Shown: positions 26,065 through 35,869 of the stretch, piece after piece | Position numbering within the stretch: the first letter of the stretch is position 1 | How the letters are laid out: each line of letters begins with the position of its first letter | Assembly (NCBI GenBank): GCA_003142595.1 | Contig: PLMU01000004.1 | Span: forward strand, 62,001 to 126,000 | Direction: 5' to 3' | Source of the DNA: Phycisphaerales bacterium | GTDB taxonomy: Bacteria > Planctomycetota > Phycisphaerae > Sedimentisphaerales > UBA12454 | DNA: 64,000 nucleotides | Program-made: the position numbers and the translations under genes | Notes under the pieces: model-generated | Told to the model about the DNA's origin: nothing | Seen by the model: the letters and a program-made list of their open reading frames with translations, nothing else | The model's database searches: none

Positions 26065-27633
26065 ATGACTAAAGAAAAAGAGACTCTCAAACGCAGGCCT
26101 TTTGTGCTGATTATTCGGGATGGCTGGGGATATAACCCCGATCCTGCCCAGGACGCATATAACACAACAAAGCAGGCGAATATTCCTGTGGATAATATGC
26201 TGATGAGTCAGTATCCCCATTGCCTTATTCATACGAGCGGCGAAGATGTCGGCCTGCCTGCCGGGACAATGGGAAACAGCGAAGTCGGGCATCAGAACCT
26301 CGGTGCAGGAAGAATCGTTGACCAGGACTCAGTTAGAATTACCAAAACTATTCGCGACGGCTCTTTCTTTAATATTGAACAATTCGGCAAAATAATTAAT
26401 TTCATAAAAGAACATAACGGCAAACTTCATCTTCTGGGCTTGTGCAGCGATATTGGGGTTCACTCGCTGCTCGAGCATCTTTATGGTCTGCTTGAGCTTG
26501 CAAAAAGAAATAATCTTACCAAAGTTTATCTGCACGCCTTTACCGACGGCAGGGACTCGCCGCCTGACAGCGGGAAAGGTTACCTTGCCGATATAGAAAA
26601 TAAAATGGCGAAAATCGGCGTCGGCAAAATCGCAACCGTAATGGGACGATTTTACGGAATGGACAGGGACAGCCGATGGGACAGGGTGCAAAAGGCTTAT
26701 GAATGTATGGTGATGGGCAAAGGCGGCAGGGCGGCAAATGCTGCTGATGCTATGGAGCAAAGTTATCAAAAGAAAATAACCGATGAATTTATCGAACCTG
26801 TCTGTATTGCTGACGCGGATGGCACGCCACTTGCGAAAATCGAAGACGGCGATGGCGTAATCTTCTTCAATTTCCGAGGCGACAGGCCAAGAGAAATTAC
26901 CCGCGCGTTTGTCGATGATGCGTTTACGGGATTTATCAGAACGGCAAGGCCGAAGATTTATTATCTCTGTATGACTGAATATGACTCTACGATTCCAGCT
27001 CCGGCCGTCTTTATCAAACCGCCGAAGATGAAAAATATCGCGGCGGCTTATTTTAGCGACCTGGGACTTAAACAATTCAGATGTGCCGAGACTGAAAAAT
27101 ACGCGCATGTTACGTTTTTCTTCAACGACTATACCGAAAAACCATTCCCCGGCGAAGACAGGCAGATTGTGCCATCGCCGAGGGTTAGAACTTATGATTT
27201 AAAGCCGGAGATGAGCGCGTTGGAAGTCTGCGATGTTGTGATGCAAAGGCTCGAAATGAACAAATACGATGTTATTGTAATAAATTTTGCTAATCCCGAT
27301 ATGGTCGGTCATACCGGAATTCTTGAAGCGGCGGTAAAAGCTGCCGAAACGGTTGACGGCTGCGTCGGGAAAATTCTCGATAAAGTTAAACAGCTTGGCG
27401 GAGCGGCGATTGTCACCGCCGACCACGGCAATTTCGAAAAAATGCGTGATGAAAACGGTAATCCGCATACCGCGCATACAATCGGCGATGTGCCGTTGAT
27501 TGTTTTCGATGAACTTAATAAAAACAGGAAACTCCACAATGGAAGACTTGCCGATGTTATGCCGACTCTGCTGGATATGATGGAACTGCCGAAACCCCAA
27601 GAAATGACAGGGGTAAGTTTGTTCGAACATTAA
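26065..27633 (+). CDS. gpmI: 2,3-bisphosphoglycerate-independent phosphoglycerate mutase
   Basis: 522 residues, close to the family length of about 510. It interconverts 3- and 2-phosphoglycerate with two Mn2+ ions. Visible signatures: IIRDGWGYN near the N-terminus (metal-binding Asp), GTMGNSEVGHQNLGAGR (phosphoserine nucleophile at about residue 72), HAFTDGRDSPPDSG, GRFYGMDRD, NFANPDMVGHTG and TADHGNFEKM (metal ligands). GAGG precedes the ATG by 5 bases. Followed 29 bases later by mutL on the same strand. Confidence 0.97.
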   Translation: MTKEKETLKRRPFVLIIRDGWGYNPDPAQDAYNTTKQANIPVDNMLMSQYPHCLIHTSGEDVGLPAGTMGNSEVGHQNLGAGRIVDQDSVRITKTIRDGSFFNIEQFGKIINFIKEHNGKLHLLGLCSDIGVHSLLEHLYGLLELAKRNNLTKVYLHAFTDGRDSPPDSGKGYLADIENKMAKIGVGKIATVMGRFYGMDRDSRWDRVQKAYECMVMGKGGRAANAADAMEQSYQKKITDEFIEPVCIADADGTPLAKIEDGDGVIFFNFRGDRPREITRAFVDDAFTGFIRTARPKIYYLCMTEYDSTIPAPAVFIKPPKMKNIAAAYFSDLGLKQFRCAETEKYAHVTFFFNDYTEKPFPGEDRQIVPSPRVRTYDLKPEMSALEVCDVVMQRLEMNKYDVIVINFANPDMVGHTGILEAAVKAAETVDGCVGKILDKVKQLGGAAIVTADHGNFEKMRDENGNPHTAHTIGDVPLIVFDELNKNRKLHNGRLADVMPTLLDMMELPKPQEMTGVSLFEH

Positions 27634-27662
27634 AATATTTCACTTCTTGTGCCGGTGTTGTA

Positions 27663-29459
27663 ATGGGTCAGATAAAGGTACTTGACCAGAATACGGTAAA
27701 TATGATTGCCGCCGGTGAGGTTATAGAAAGACCCGCCAGCGTAGTCAAGGAGCTTGTCGAAAACAGCATCGACGCCGGGGCAACCGAGATAACAATTCAA
27801 ATCGAAGATGGCGGTAAAAAACTTATCCGCGTAATCGATAACGGCTGCGGAATGGATAACGCAGACCTTTCCGTTGCTTTTGAGTCTCACGCCACAAGTA
27901 AACTTAAATCCAGCGCTGATTTGCTGAACATTTCCACAATGGGCTTTCGCGGCGAAGCTCTGGCAAGTATCGCTTCGGTAGCGAAAGTTTCTGTGATGAG
28001 CAAACGGCCTGACGCGGCGGAGGCTTACAAAGCAGAAATTGACTGCGGCATAAAAAACGAAATTAAACCCTGCAGCGCAAATCTCGGCACAACAATAGAA
28101 GTAAGCAATCTTTTCTATAAACTTCCGGCCAGAAGAAAATTCCTGCGGACGGCAAATACTGAAATAACGCATATCATTGAACAATTTTCAAGAATTGCTC
28201 TTGCTCATACCGATATCTCGATGTCTTTGTTTCACAACGACAGACAGCTTTACAGGTTACCTGCCGGTTCGGGCATAAGAGGACGAATCGGAAGTTTATT
28301 TTCCGCAGACCTTGCGGCTTCTTTGCTCGAACTGCACAGCACAGAAAAAAATCTTGAGTTTTTCGCGCTGCTCTGCAAGCCGGAAAACGCAAGAGCCAAC
28401 TCGAAATTTCAGTATTTTTTCCTCAACGGCAGGTTCATTCGCGACAAATTTATCTCTGCCGCCGTCAGGGAAGCGTTTCGAGGAATGATTGAGCCGGATA
28501 AATACCCGGTAATCTTCCTTTTTCTTAAAATGCCCGCCGAGTTGTTCGATGTTAATGTTCATCCGACAAAAATAGAGGTCCGATTCGATAATTCTAATCT
28601 GATTTATTCTCAGGTGCTTGGCCTGATACGTGAAAAACTGCTGTCAATGGACCTTGATACAAAGGCAAAACTGCCCGGTGCGGATTATTCATCTTTATCA
28701 GGTCCGAATCAGGAGCCAAAACAGCAGATAACTGACGCAATAGCGGGATTTTTCAGCCAAAACAAACCGCCGGCTTCAGGGCGGCAATTTGATTTTTCAA
28801 AAGTTACGCAAAAAAGCGATTTTTCCGCCGCCCGGCAGCGAGAGGATTTTTACGACAATATTCCTTCGCAAACGCCTGGCGCTGCGGAATATTTTCAAAT
28901 TCACGACAGCTACATAATATCTCAAACTGAGGATGGATTTTTAATTATCGACCAGCATGCTCTTCACGAGCGGATAATGTATGAAGACCTGTGCAGACGC
29001 CTGGCATCTGATAAAGCCGCGAAACTTGAATCGCAAAAACTCCTCATACCTGAAACATTTGAAATAAATCCCGCGCATCAGGAAACGTTGAGCGGTGCGG
29101 CAGAACTTCTTGACCGGCTCGGCATAGCGATAGAGCCGTTCGGCCCGGGATTATGGGCGGTGCAGTCTTTTCCCACTCTGCTGAGCAAAATTAAACCGGT
29201 AGAGTTTATTATAGACCTGCTCGATATTCTCGATGATGCCGCAGGCAAGCTCGATGCTGAAAGGCTGCTGCATAAAATACTCGAAATGGCAGCCTGCAAA
29301 GCCGCAGTGAAAGCAGGGCAAAAATTAAATCAGGTTGAGATACGTCAATTATTGGCCGATAAAGAGGCAATTGAACGTGCCAGTCGATGCCCCCACGGCA
29401 GACCCACAGCTATAAGATTTTCGCTGGCAGAGCTCGAAAAACAATTCAAAAGAACATAA
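27663..29459 (+). CDS. mutL: DNA mismatch repair protein MutL, endonuclease type
   Basis: 598 residues. N-terminal GHKL ATPase: VNMIAAGEVIERPASVVKEL, ENSIDAGAT, DNGCGM, RGEALASI, FYKLPARRKFL. The C-terminal domain contains the metal-binding endonuclease motif DQHALHERIMYE (about 430-441), matching DQHA-x2-E-x4-E, plus ACKAAVKA and CPHGRPT near the end. MutL of this type nicks the strand itself and does not need MutH. No mutS lies in the window. Confidence 0.96.
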   Translation: MGQIKVLDQNTVNMIAAGEVIERPASVVKELVENSIDAGATEITIQIEDGGKKLIRVIDNGCGMDNADLSVAFESHATSKLKSSADLLNISTMGFRGEALASIASVAKVSVMSKRPDAAEAYKAEIDCGIKNEIKPCSANLGTTIEVSNLFYKLPARRKFLRTANTEITHIIEQFSRIALAHTDISMSLFHNDRQLYRLPAGSGIRGRIGSLFSADLAASLLELHSTEKNLEFFALLCKPENARANSKFQYFFLNGRFIRDKFISAAVREAFRGMIEPDKYPVIFLFLKMPAELFDVNVHPTKIEVRFDNSNLIYSQVLGLIREKLLSMDLDTKAKLPGADYSSLSGPNQEPKQQITDAIAGFFSQNKPPASGRQFDFSKVTQKSDFSAARQREDFYDNIPSQTPGAAEYFQIHDSYIISQTEDGFLIIDQHALHERIMYEDLCRRLASDKAAKLESQKLLIPETFEINPAHQETLSGAAELLDRLGIAIEPFGPGLWAVQSFPTLLSKIKPVEFIIDLLDILDDAAGKLDAERLLHKILEMAACKAAVKAGQKLNQVEIRQLLADKEAIERASRCPHGRPTAIRFSLAELEKQFKRT

Positions 29460-29628
29460 CTTGTTCTGGGGTAATGGCTTATAATTAATATTAAAATGAC
29501 TTGCAAACGGTCGTGTTGCTGAATATAGTATCTGCTCTTTAAAATACGTAATTTTAAATAAGTTTTCGGACTAAAGAGTCGATAATACCGGCTGCCGACA
29601 AGATAAAATTTTTAAAGGTCAAAAGACT

Positions 29629-30159
29629 GTGAAGAAAAAGGAAACTGTGAAAAAGAAAACATTCCTTGAAAAGGTTTTGCCAAAGCAAAGCCCTAAAAAG
29701 AAGAATGTTCCTGTCTATACAAAAACAAGCGAATATCTTACCCCGGCGGAAATAGAACATTATCAGAAACTGCTTATTGAAAAGATGCAGGAAATTGTCG
29801 GCGATGTCAGTTCCATAGAAGATGAAGCGCTGAAAAAATCCCGCCTTGATGCTTCTGGCGACCTTTCCAGTATGCCCATACATATGGCCGATATCGGAAC
29901 GGACAATTACGAGCAGGAATTTTCCCTTAACTTGCTTGACAGCGAAAGAAAAATTCTGCACGAGATTACCGAAGCTCTGCAGCGAATCGAGGATAATACT
30001 TACGGAGTCTGCGAAATTACGGGCAGAGGTATTCCTAAAGCCAGACTTGAAGCAAGGCCATGGGCCAGGTACTGCATAGAATATGTCAAACTGATTGAAA
30101 AAGGCGTTATAAAACCGGGCGACCCCGTGCCTGAAAACATCGATATTGACAGTCTTTAA
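29629..30159 (+). CDS. TraR/DksA-family protein with a half-degenerate zinc finger
   Basis: 176 residues from a GTG (AAAGG upstream). A very basic N-terminus (KKKETVKKKTFLEK), a helical coiled-coil region (38-120) with GDLSSMPIHMAD, as in YteA-like members, then the finger region. Positions that hold four cysteines in DksA are Cys128, Thr131, Cys149 and Tyr152: spacing 2-17-2 is exact but two ligands are lost. DksA proteins act in the RNA polymerase secondary channel with ppGpp; cysteine-poor forms such as Pseudomonas DksA2 work without zinc. The tip motif DxxDxA is not evident, so a DksA-like activity is uncertain. Confidence 0.8.
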   Translation: MKKKETVKKKTFLEKVLPKQSPKKKNVPVYTKTSEYLTPAEIEHYQKLLIEKMQEIVGDVSSIEDEALKKSRLDASGDLSSMPIHMADIGTDNYEQEFSLNLLDSERKILHEITEALQRIEDNTYGVCEITGRGIPKARLEARPWARYCIEYVKLIEKGVIKPGDPVPENIDIDSL

Positions 30160-30222
30160 TAGATCCAAACAAATCAGCTAAAACCATTTCTTTTTTCCTT
30201 ATATTACTCCTCTTGACGACTG

Positions 30223-30251
30223 TTGACATGCTATGTCTTTTAGCATATAAA
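30223..30251 (+). promoter_or_regulatory. Strong predicted promoter of the ZIP gene with an internal inverted repeat
   Basis: TTGACA (30223-30228), 17-base spacer, TATAAA (30246-30251). Between the boxes ATGCTA (30228-30233) and TAGCAT (30241-30246) form a perfect inverted repeat, a position where a repressor would block polymerase. Confidence 0.6.
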
Positions 30252-30297
30252 TATATTTGCGTTTAAAGTATGTTCCGGGACATTTGAAAGCAGGAAT

Positions 30298-31029
30298 ATG
30301 TCGATACAGCCAATAATTTTTTCATTAGCGACTTTTTTCTCGACCTTTTTCGGCGGTTTATTTGCCATAAAGTTTAAGGATAAACTTCATTTTATTATGG
30401 CTTTTGCCGCCGGCGTTTTGCTCGCTGTTGTAAGTTTTGAAATATTTCCGGAAATTATCGCACAGATAAAAATCAATAATTATGACCCGATTGAAGTTAT
30501 GGTTGCTTTGGTTGTGGGGTTCCTGGTTTTCCATATTTTGGAAAAAACTATTCTCATACATCACGCTCATGAAGACGATTATGCGGAACATAAACACCCG
30601 TCTGTGGGAATTATTTCCGCCCTTGCGCTGATAGGCCATAGTTTTATGGACGGAGTGAGTATAGGGATTGGTTTTCAGGTTAGCGCCTCGGTAGGAGTGC
30701 TGGTTGCTATTGCAGTAATCTCGCACGATTTTACCGATGGAATGAATACCGTAACTTTGATGCTGGCTTATAAAAACAGCCCAAAAAGAGCCAGGATATT
30801 TTTATTCATCGATGCCATAGTTCCAATTTTCGGAGCGATTTCAACATTGTTTTTTAAAGTACCTTCGCGTTTTCTGGTTTTATATCTGGGATTTTTCGCC
30901 GGCTTTTTGCTTTACATCGGGGCCAGCGATATTTTGCCGGAAGCCCACAGCAAGCACAGTTCGCTCAAACTTGTTGGATTGACTATTTTAGGAGTAATTT
31001 TTATTTTTATCGTTACTCGTTTCGCGTAA
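30298..31029 (+). CDS. ZIP-family metal transporter
   Basis: 243 residues, eight hydrophobic segments. Metal-site helices are visible: helix 4 with GHSFMDGVSIGIGF and helix 5 with AVISHDFTDGMNTVTLM, the HxxxDG and HDxxDG signatures. A His-rich loop HHAHEDDYAEHKH (about 83-96) precedes them, the usual cytosolic metal-sensing loop. Likely imports Zn2+ or another divalent metal across the inner membrane. AGCAGGAAT precedes the ATG. Confidence 0.88.
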   Translation: MSIQPIIFSLATFFSTFFGGLFAIKFKDKLHFIMAFAAGVLLAVVSFEIFPEIIAQIKINNYDPIEVMVALVVGFLVFHILEKTILIHHAHEDDYAEHKHPSVGIISALALIGHSFMDGVSIGIGFQVSASVGVLVAIAVISHDFTDGMNTVTLMLAYKNSPKRARIFLFIDAIVPIFGAISTLFFKVPSRFLVLYLGFFAGFLLYIGASDILPEAHSKHSSLKLVGLTILGVIFIFIVTRFA

Positions 31030-31072
31030 TTGGCATACGCTTTAAGATAAGTTCCTGAATCGGCGAATTCAA

Positions 31073-32182
31073 ATGGTCAATAATCAGCAAAGGATTGAAC
31101 AGATTGCGGGGCTGGCTCTAATCGGCGCGATTATTGTCGGTTGCGGCCTTGTATTGTGGCCGTTTGCGTTGTCTATTCTCTGGGCTGCCATATTGTGTTT
31201 TGCCACTTGGCCTCTGCACGAACTTCTCTTGAAATGGCTGAAAGGCCGGCGAAATCTTGCCGCGCTTTTGATGACCATTTTACTTTTACTCGTCCTTTTC
31301 ATTCCGTTTTTCGTTGTTGGGTTGACGTTTACCGACAGCATTAGTTCTGCTATGGAATGGCTTAATTCCCATCGTCAGACAAATTTACCTCCTCCACCCG
31401 AATGGGTAGGGCAGATACCTCTGCTTGGTGAAAGAATTAGCGGGTATTGGTCTAAGCTGGCGACAAGTGCCGAGCCTGCCTTGAAATGGCTCGAACCCTG
31501 GTTTCAGAGTGTGGGAGTTTGGCTCTTGAAACATAGTTTCGATTTCGCCAAAGGCGTTTTTTATCTCGCTATGAGTATGCTGATTGCGTTTTTCCTGTAT
31601 CGTGATGGTGAGGGCATTGTGGCACATCTTCGCGAAGGAGCCCGGAAAATCAGCGGCGACTATGCTCAACACCTGATGGACGTGGTTAAAACAACCGTGC
31701 AGAGCGTTGTGTATGGTGTTATTGGGACGGCTTTGGCGCAGGGAGTGGTGGCAGGAATTGGTTTTGTCATCGCAGGGGTGCCGTCTCCGATTCTGCTGGC
31801 GTTGTTTACTTTTTTCCTGAGTTTTATTATGTGCACGCCGATTGTCTGGATAGGTGTGTCGGTCTGGCTTTTCACAGAAGGGCAAACAGGCTGGGGAGTT
31901 TTTATGGTAATTTACGGCTTTGTCGCAATAAGCGGCATAGATAATTTTATTAAGCCTTACATTATGAGCCGCGGCGCTAAATTACCGTTTATTATAATGT
32001 TTATTGGTGCGATAGGTGGAATTGTAGCATTCGGTTTTATTGGTATCTTTCTTGGTCCGACGCTTCTGACTGTTGGTTACAGCCTGACAAAAGAGGTTCT
32101 CAGTCATCGCCGTTATAGCGAAACTGCACAACCGGCGGAAAATTCAGAAAATGCTCCGTCGTCTGGGGACGGCCAGGATTAA
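31073..32182 (+). CDS. AI-2E family (PerM/YdiK-like) permease
   Basis: 369 residues. Paired N-terminal helices (AGLALIGAIIVGCGLVLWPF, ILWAAILCFATWPLH), an amphipathic soluble part (75-160), then a block of five helices with SVVYGVIGTALAQGVVAGIGF and IDNFIKPYIMSRGAKLPFIIMFIGAIGG, the family signature. Members export autoinducer-2 or exchange Na+/H+; the substrate here is unknown. 43 bases downstream of the ZIP gene. Confidence 0.85.
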   Translation: MVNNQQRIEQIAGLALIGAIIVGCGLVLWPFALSILWAAILCFATWPLHELLLKWLKGRRNLAALLMTILLLLVLFIPFFVVGLTFTDSISSAMEWLNSHRQTNLPPPPEWVGQIPLLGERISGYWSKLATSAEPALKWLEPWFQSVGVWLLKHSFDFAKGVFYLAMSMLIAFFLYRDGEGIVAHLREGARKISGDYAQHLMDVVKTTVQSVVYGVIGTALAQGVVAGIGFVIAGVPSPILLALFTFFLSFIMCTPIVWIGVSVWLFTEGQTGWGVFMVIYGFVAISGIDNFIKPYIMSRGAKLPFIIMFIGAIGGIVAFGFIGIFLGPTLLTVGYSLTKEVLSHRRYSETAQPAENSENAPSSGDGQD

Positions 32183-32225
32183 AAATATTAGCCGTCCGAT
32201 AGCAGGTGCGGTATAATATTTGATT

Positions 32226-32438
32226 ATGAAAAAACAATGTCCGATATGCGGTAAACCTGTTCCTGAACATTCAGATGCCGGAAATCGTACTGCTTCTATC
32301 GGCTTTTTTCCGTTTTGTTCGGAAAGGTGCAAGCTTGTTGACCTCAATCGGTGGTTTAAGAGTGAATATATGATTTCTTCGCCATTTCAACAGCAAAAAG
32401 ACAGTGAAAATGACCCGGAAAATAAGCTGGAACAATAA
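32226..32438 (+). CDS. yacG: Small zinc-finger protein YacG
   Basis: 70 residues from the ATG at 32226 (a TTG at 32220 would add two). CPICGKPV (Cys5, Cys8 of the finger) and PFCSERCKLVDLNRWF (the second pair CxxxC followed by the KxxDLxRW box) define YacG, which in E. coli binds and inhibits DNA gyrase. The acidic, Gln-rich tail is disordered. Confidence 0.93.
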   Translation: MKKQCPICGKPVPEHSDAGNRTASIGFFPFCSERCKLVDLNRWFKSEYMISSPFQQQKDSENDPENKLEQ

Positions 32439-32509
32439 CTTAAAGAATGATAATATACTGCCCCTATAGTAAAATTTGGGTATAACCTGACTATTGAAAG
32501 GGTTCAGGG

Positions 32510-33850
32510 ATGGTGGAGCAAAAAGATATAAATCAATGTTTTGGAAATTTCCTTTTTCCAAACATTTTTAAATTATTCAGAATAGCCATTCAGCCAGGTA
32601 GAATATTAACGGCATTTTTGGCTCTGGTAATCATTTTTGTTACCGGATGGATTATGGATTTCAGCAAAACGGTGGTTGTTTCCGGAAAGGTTTATGCACG
32701 CGAACTGAGGTCATCGGTATTGACCGGTTCGGTCACTTGGCCGACAGAGTTGCATTGTTTTGTCAACAATGTCAACAATCCCGACAGGACTGATAGTTTT
32801 ATTAAGACATACAAAGACAGAACTGTTAACGAAAGACTGGGCGTTTTTGAGGTTTTCTCGAATTACTGTCTTGCCAATTTTAACGCAGCGGTCGTTTCGC
32901 TTTTGCAGTTTAAATTAGACATGGTAACTGCGGCGGTTCTTAGCTGTGTTATGTCCTGTGTCTGGGTGCTGAAGTATCATACAATTTATGGTATTATTTT
33001 TCTTCTGATCTCGCTCGTAGTATTTTCCATAACTGGCGGCGCAATCTGCAGAGGCGCAGCTTTGCAGTTCTCAAAAAATGAAAAGCCCGGCATCGGCCCC
33101 TGTTTGAAATTTGCACTTAAAAGATTTCTCCCGCTTTTTTTCGCTCCGACCGCTCCGGTAATACTGGTAGCTCTTTTGGGATTGGTAATAATTTTTATGC
33201 TCGGCCTGGCAACAAATATTCCTTGGATTGGGGAGCTTATTCTGGCGATGTCTTTCGTTGTTATACTTGCCGCGGGACTGCTGATGACTTTTACGGTTAT
33301 TGAAGCCGGCGCCGGTATTAATCTTATGTTTGGTGCGATTGCTTATGATAATTCCGATACCTTCGATGCCATTAGCAAGTCGTTCAATTATGTTTATTTG
33401 AGGCCGTGGCGCCTGGTATTTTATACTTTACTTGCCGCTGTTTACGGTTCAATTTGCTATTTATTTGTAAGGTTTTTTGCTTTTGTTCTGCTTAGCATCA
33501 GCAGATGGTTCCTTCAGCTGGGTGTTTTTGCACAAAGCAGCAAGGCGCCGCAGTTTAACAAGCTTGCTGTTATCTGGCCCAACCCTGATTTTTTTAATCT
33601 TTTAGGCAATGGACTTGATTTTTCAAGAAGTCCGACAGAATTAATTGCTGCTTTCGTCATTTATCTTGTGATACTTGTTATCTCAGGACTGGTGCTTGCA
33701 TTTGCCGTCAGTTTCTATTTCTCTGCAGGCTCAGTTATATATTGTCTGCTGAGAAACAAAATTGATAATATTGCCATAGGTGATGTTTTTATCGAAACCG
33801 AACAGACAATCCAGTCCGACAATGCCGGGCAGGCCGAGCAATCGGAATAA
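32510..33850 (+). CDS. Polytopic membrane protein of unknown function
   Basis: 446 residues. One helix at about 31-50, a soluble insert (55-125), then six to seven further helices, among them a Gly/Ala/Leu-rich pair at about 197-260. GGGATGGTGGAG covers the start. The segment AISKSFNYVYLRPWRLVFYTLL resembles proteins that pack a family of paralogous helices, as in DUF4013-like or YIP1-like proteins, but no family can be named. It is directly followed (15 bases) by the nucleotide-sugar dehydratase gene, which may hint at an envelope role. Confidence 0.65.
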   Translation: MVEQKDINQCFGNFLFPNIFKLFRIAIQPGRILTAFLALVIIFVTGWIMDFSKTVVVSGKVYARELRSSVLTGSVTWPTELHCFVNNVNNPDRTDSFIKTYKDRTVNERLGVFEVFSNYCLANFNAAVVSLLQFKLDMVTAAVLSCVMSCVWVLKYHTIYGIIFLLISLVVFSITGGAICRGAALQFSKNEKPGIGPCLKFALKRFLPLFFAPTAPVILVALLGLVIIFMLGLATNIPWIGELILAMSFVVILAAGLLMTFTVIEAGAGINLMFGAIAYDNSDTFDAISKSFNYVYLRPWRLVFYTLLAAVYGSICYLFVRFFAFVLLSISRWFLQLGVFAQSSKAPQFNKLAVIWPNPDFFNLLGNGLDFSRSPTELIAAFVIYLVILVISGLVLAFAVSFYFSAGSVIYCLLRNKIDNIAIGDVFIETEQTIQSDNAGQAEQSE

Positions 33851-33865
33851 TTCTCATTAGGATTT

Positions 33866-35842
33866 TTGAATAAAAATATGGTCGAAGAAAATAACAATAT
33901 AAATATTTCCGGAAAATCTCCACAGGCCGGCCCTGATGGTATTTTTGCATTGCTAATGCTGCGGTTTCGCAGGCAGATAATTATGCTTGCGCATATCGTA
34001 GTTTTCGCCGCAAGTCTGATGATGGCATTTCTGCTTGTCAACAATATGCAGTTTAGCACTGAATCCAATTGGCTGTTTGTGCAATATCCCAAACTTTTAC
34101 TGTGCTTCCTGATAATCAAAATTCTGGTTTTTGCTTATTTCAAACAATTTCAGGGTTGGTGGCGGTATGTAGGTATTTCTGACTTACTGGCTATAGTAAA
34201 AGCTTCTCTTGTCAGCACATTGATTCTGGTTATTTTGTGGTTTGGGCTTTTGTCTGCCGAGCCGTTACGAATATACCTGCGGGACCTTACCACTATCAGT
34301 CAGGCTGTTTTTATTCTCGATATGTTTGCAACAGTTGTTCTTCTCGGCGGATTGCGAATGGCTGTAAGGCTTTACCATGAAGAATTTAGCACAGAACGGG
34401 CTGGTAAACTGAAAAAATTTCTTATTATTGGAGCGGGCAACGCAGGCGAAGCGTTACTTCGTGAGATTCATCGTATGCCTGTTGAACAGTACGATGTAAT
34501 AGGTTTTATAGATGATGACCCGGCAAAGCAGGGTATGAGCATACACGGAATTCCTGTGCTTGGAGGAGTTGACCAGTTGCCGCAAATATGTAAAGAGCAG
34601 GAAATCGATGAAATTGCCATAGCTATGCCCAGTGCGACAGCAAAACAGATGCGAAGAGTGGTGCAAATTTGCGAGGGTGCGAAGATTCGCTTTCGTACGG
34701 TTCCTTCAGTTGCAGATATCGCAAGCGGCAAATTCAGAGTTTCGCAGATTCGCGACGTCGATATCAATGACTTGTTGGGTCGCGAAGCCATTCAGCTCGA
34801 CCTTGATATGATTGAACAGTACATCAAAGGTAAGGTTATTCTCGTAACGGGCGCCGGCGGGTCAATCGGCTCGGAAATGTGCAGACAGGTTTGTTATTTT
34901 GCACCAAAACATTTGCTTTTACTGGAACAGGCGGAAAACGCATTGTTTTTTATTGATAGGGACCTTCGTGCCAATTTCCCGCAGGTTTCGATGGAATTAC
35001 TTATTTGTGATATTACCGACAAAAAACGGGTTGAGCAGATTTTTGAGCGTTTTAAACCCGAGGTGGTTATTCATGCCGCCGCGCATAAACATGTGCCTCT
35101 GATGGAAGCCAATCCCGGAGAAGCAATTAAAAATAATGTGGTCGGAACCAAGACAGTAGCTGATGCTGCAGATAGATTCGGGGCCGGCAGTTTTGTGATG
35201 ATAAGTACCGACAAAGCGGTAAATCCTACGAGCATTATGGGTTCGTCCAAACGCATCGCCGAGTTATATATTCAGGATTTGGGCAAGACGAGTAAAACGC
35301 ATTTCGTGACTGTCAGGTTTGGAAATGTGCTCGGCTCAAACGGCTCTGTTGTGCCGATATTCAAAAATCAGATTGCTGCCGGCGGACCTGTAACAGTAAC
35401 GCATCCGGAAATGAGAAGATATTTTATGACAATACCGGAAGCCTCTCAGCTCGTTCTTCAGGCGGCGGCAATGGGAAAAAAAGGCGGCGAAATATTTGTG
35501 CTTGATATGGGTGAACCGGTGAAAATAGTTGACCTTGCCAAGGAACTTATAACGCTTAGCGGGTTTAGGCCGGGAGAGGATATAGAAATTATTTTTACAG
35601 GCACTCGCCCGGGCGAAAAACTTTTCGAAGAGCTTTCAATAAAAGGCGAGGATATGGTTCCCACGAGACATCCCAAGATAGGAATCTGGCAAAGAAATGT
35701 TTCATTAAGCAGAGAGCTCCTTTATGAAAAAATTAATAACGTTATCGCAATTGCCGATACCCAGGATTACAAACGTATTGTTGAGAATATTAAACAGCTT
35801 GTTCCTGAATTCATCGGTGATAAAAAGGCAGATATAAATTAA
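33866..35842 (+). CDS. Membrane-bound nucleotide-sugar 4,6-dehydratase (CapD/WbpM/FlaA1 type)
   Basis: 658 residues from a TTG 3 bases after AGGA; ATG at 33878 is the alternative. Four N-terminal helices, a first Rossmann domain (FLIIGAGNAGEALLREI, about 176-192) and a second, catalytic SDR domain starting VILVTGAGGSIGSEM (about 323). The latter holds HAAAHKHVPLME and STDKAVNPTSIMGSSK (about 448), where Lys replaces the SDR tyrosine, as in inverting and WbpM-type dehydratases, and FGNVLGSNGSVVP. It likely converts UDP-GlcNAc or a related sugar to the 4-keto-6-deoxy form for surface polysaccharide. Confidence 0.92.
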   Translation: MNKNMVEENNNINISGKSPQAGPDGIFALLMLRFRRQIIMLAHIVVFAASLMMAFLLVNNMQFSTESNWLFVQYPKLLLCFLIIKILVFAYFKQFQGWWRYVGISDLLAIVKASLVSTLILVILWFGLLSAEPLRIYLRDLTTISQAVFILDMFATVVLLGGLRMAVRLYHEEFSTERAGKLKKFLIIGAGNAGEALLREIHRMPVEQYDVIGFIDDDPAKQGMSIHGIPVLGGVDQLPQICKEQEIDEIAIAMPSATAKQMRRVVQICEGAKIRFRTVPSVADIASGKFRVSQIRDVDINDLLGREAIQLDLDMIEQYIKGKVILVTGAGGSIGSEMCRQVCYFAPKHLLLLEQAENALFFIDRDLRANFPQVSMELLICDITDKKRVEQIFERFKPEVVIHAAAHKHVPLMEANPGEAIKNNVVGTKTVADAADRFGAGSFVMISTDKAVNPTSIMGSSKRIAELYIQDLGKTSKTHFVTVRFGNVLGSNGSVVPIFKNQIAAGGPVTVTHPEMRRYFMTIPEASQLVLQAAAMGKKGGEIFVLDMGEPVKIVDLAKELITLSGFRPGEDIEIIFTGTRPGEKLFEELSIKGEDMVPTRHPKIGIWQRNVSLSRELLYEKINNVIAIADTQDYKRIVENIKQLVPEFIGDKKADIN

Positions 35843-35869
35843 ATAATGCTCAATATGGGCGCATAAAAA

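Noticed and set aside
26329-27108. 259-codon minus-strand frame
   Set aside because: Antisense shadow of gpmI, whose motifs are unambiguous.
29460-29628. Possible riboswitch or small RNA before the DksA-like gene
   Set aside because: No conserved core or convincing stem found by eye; only AT-rich sequence.
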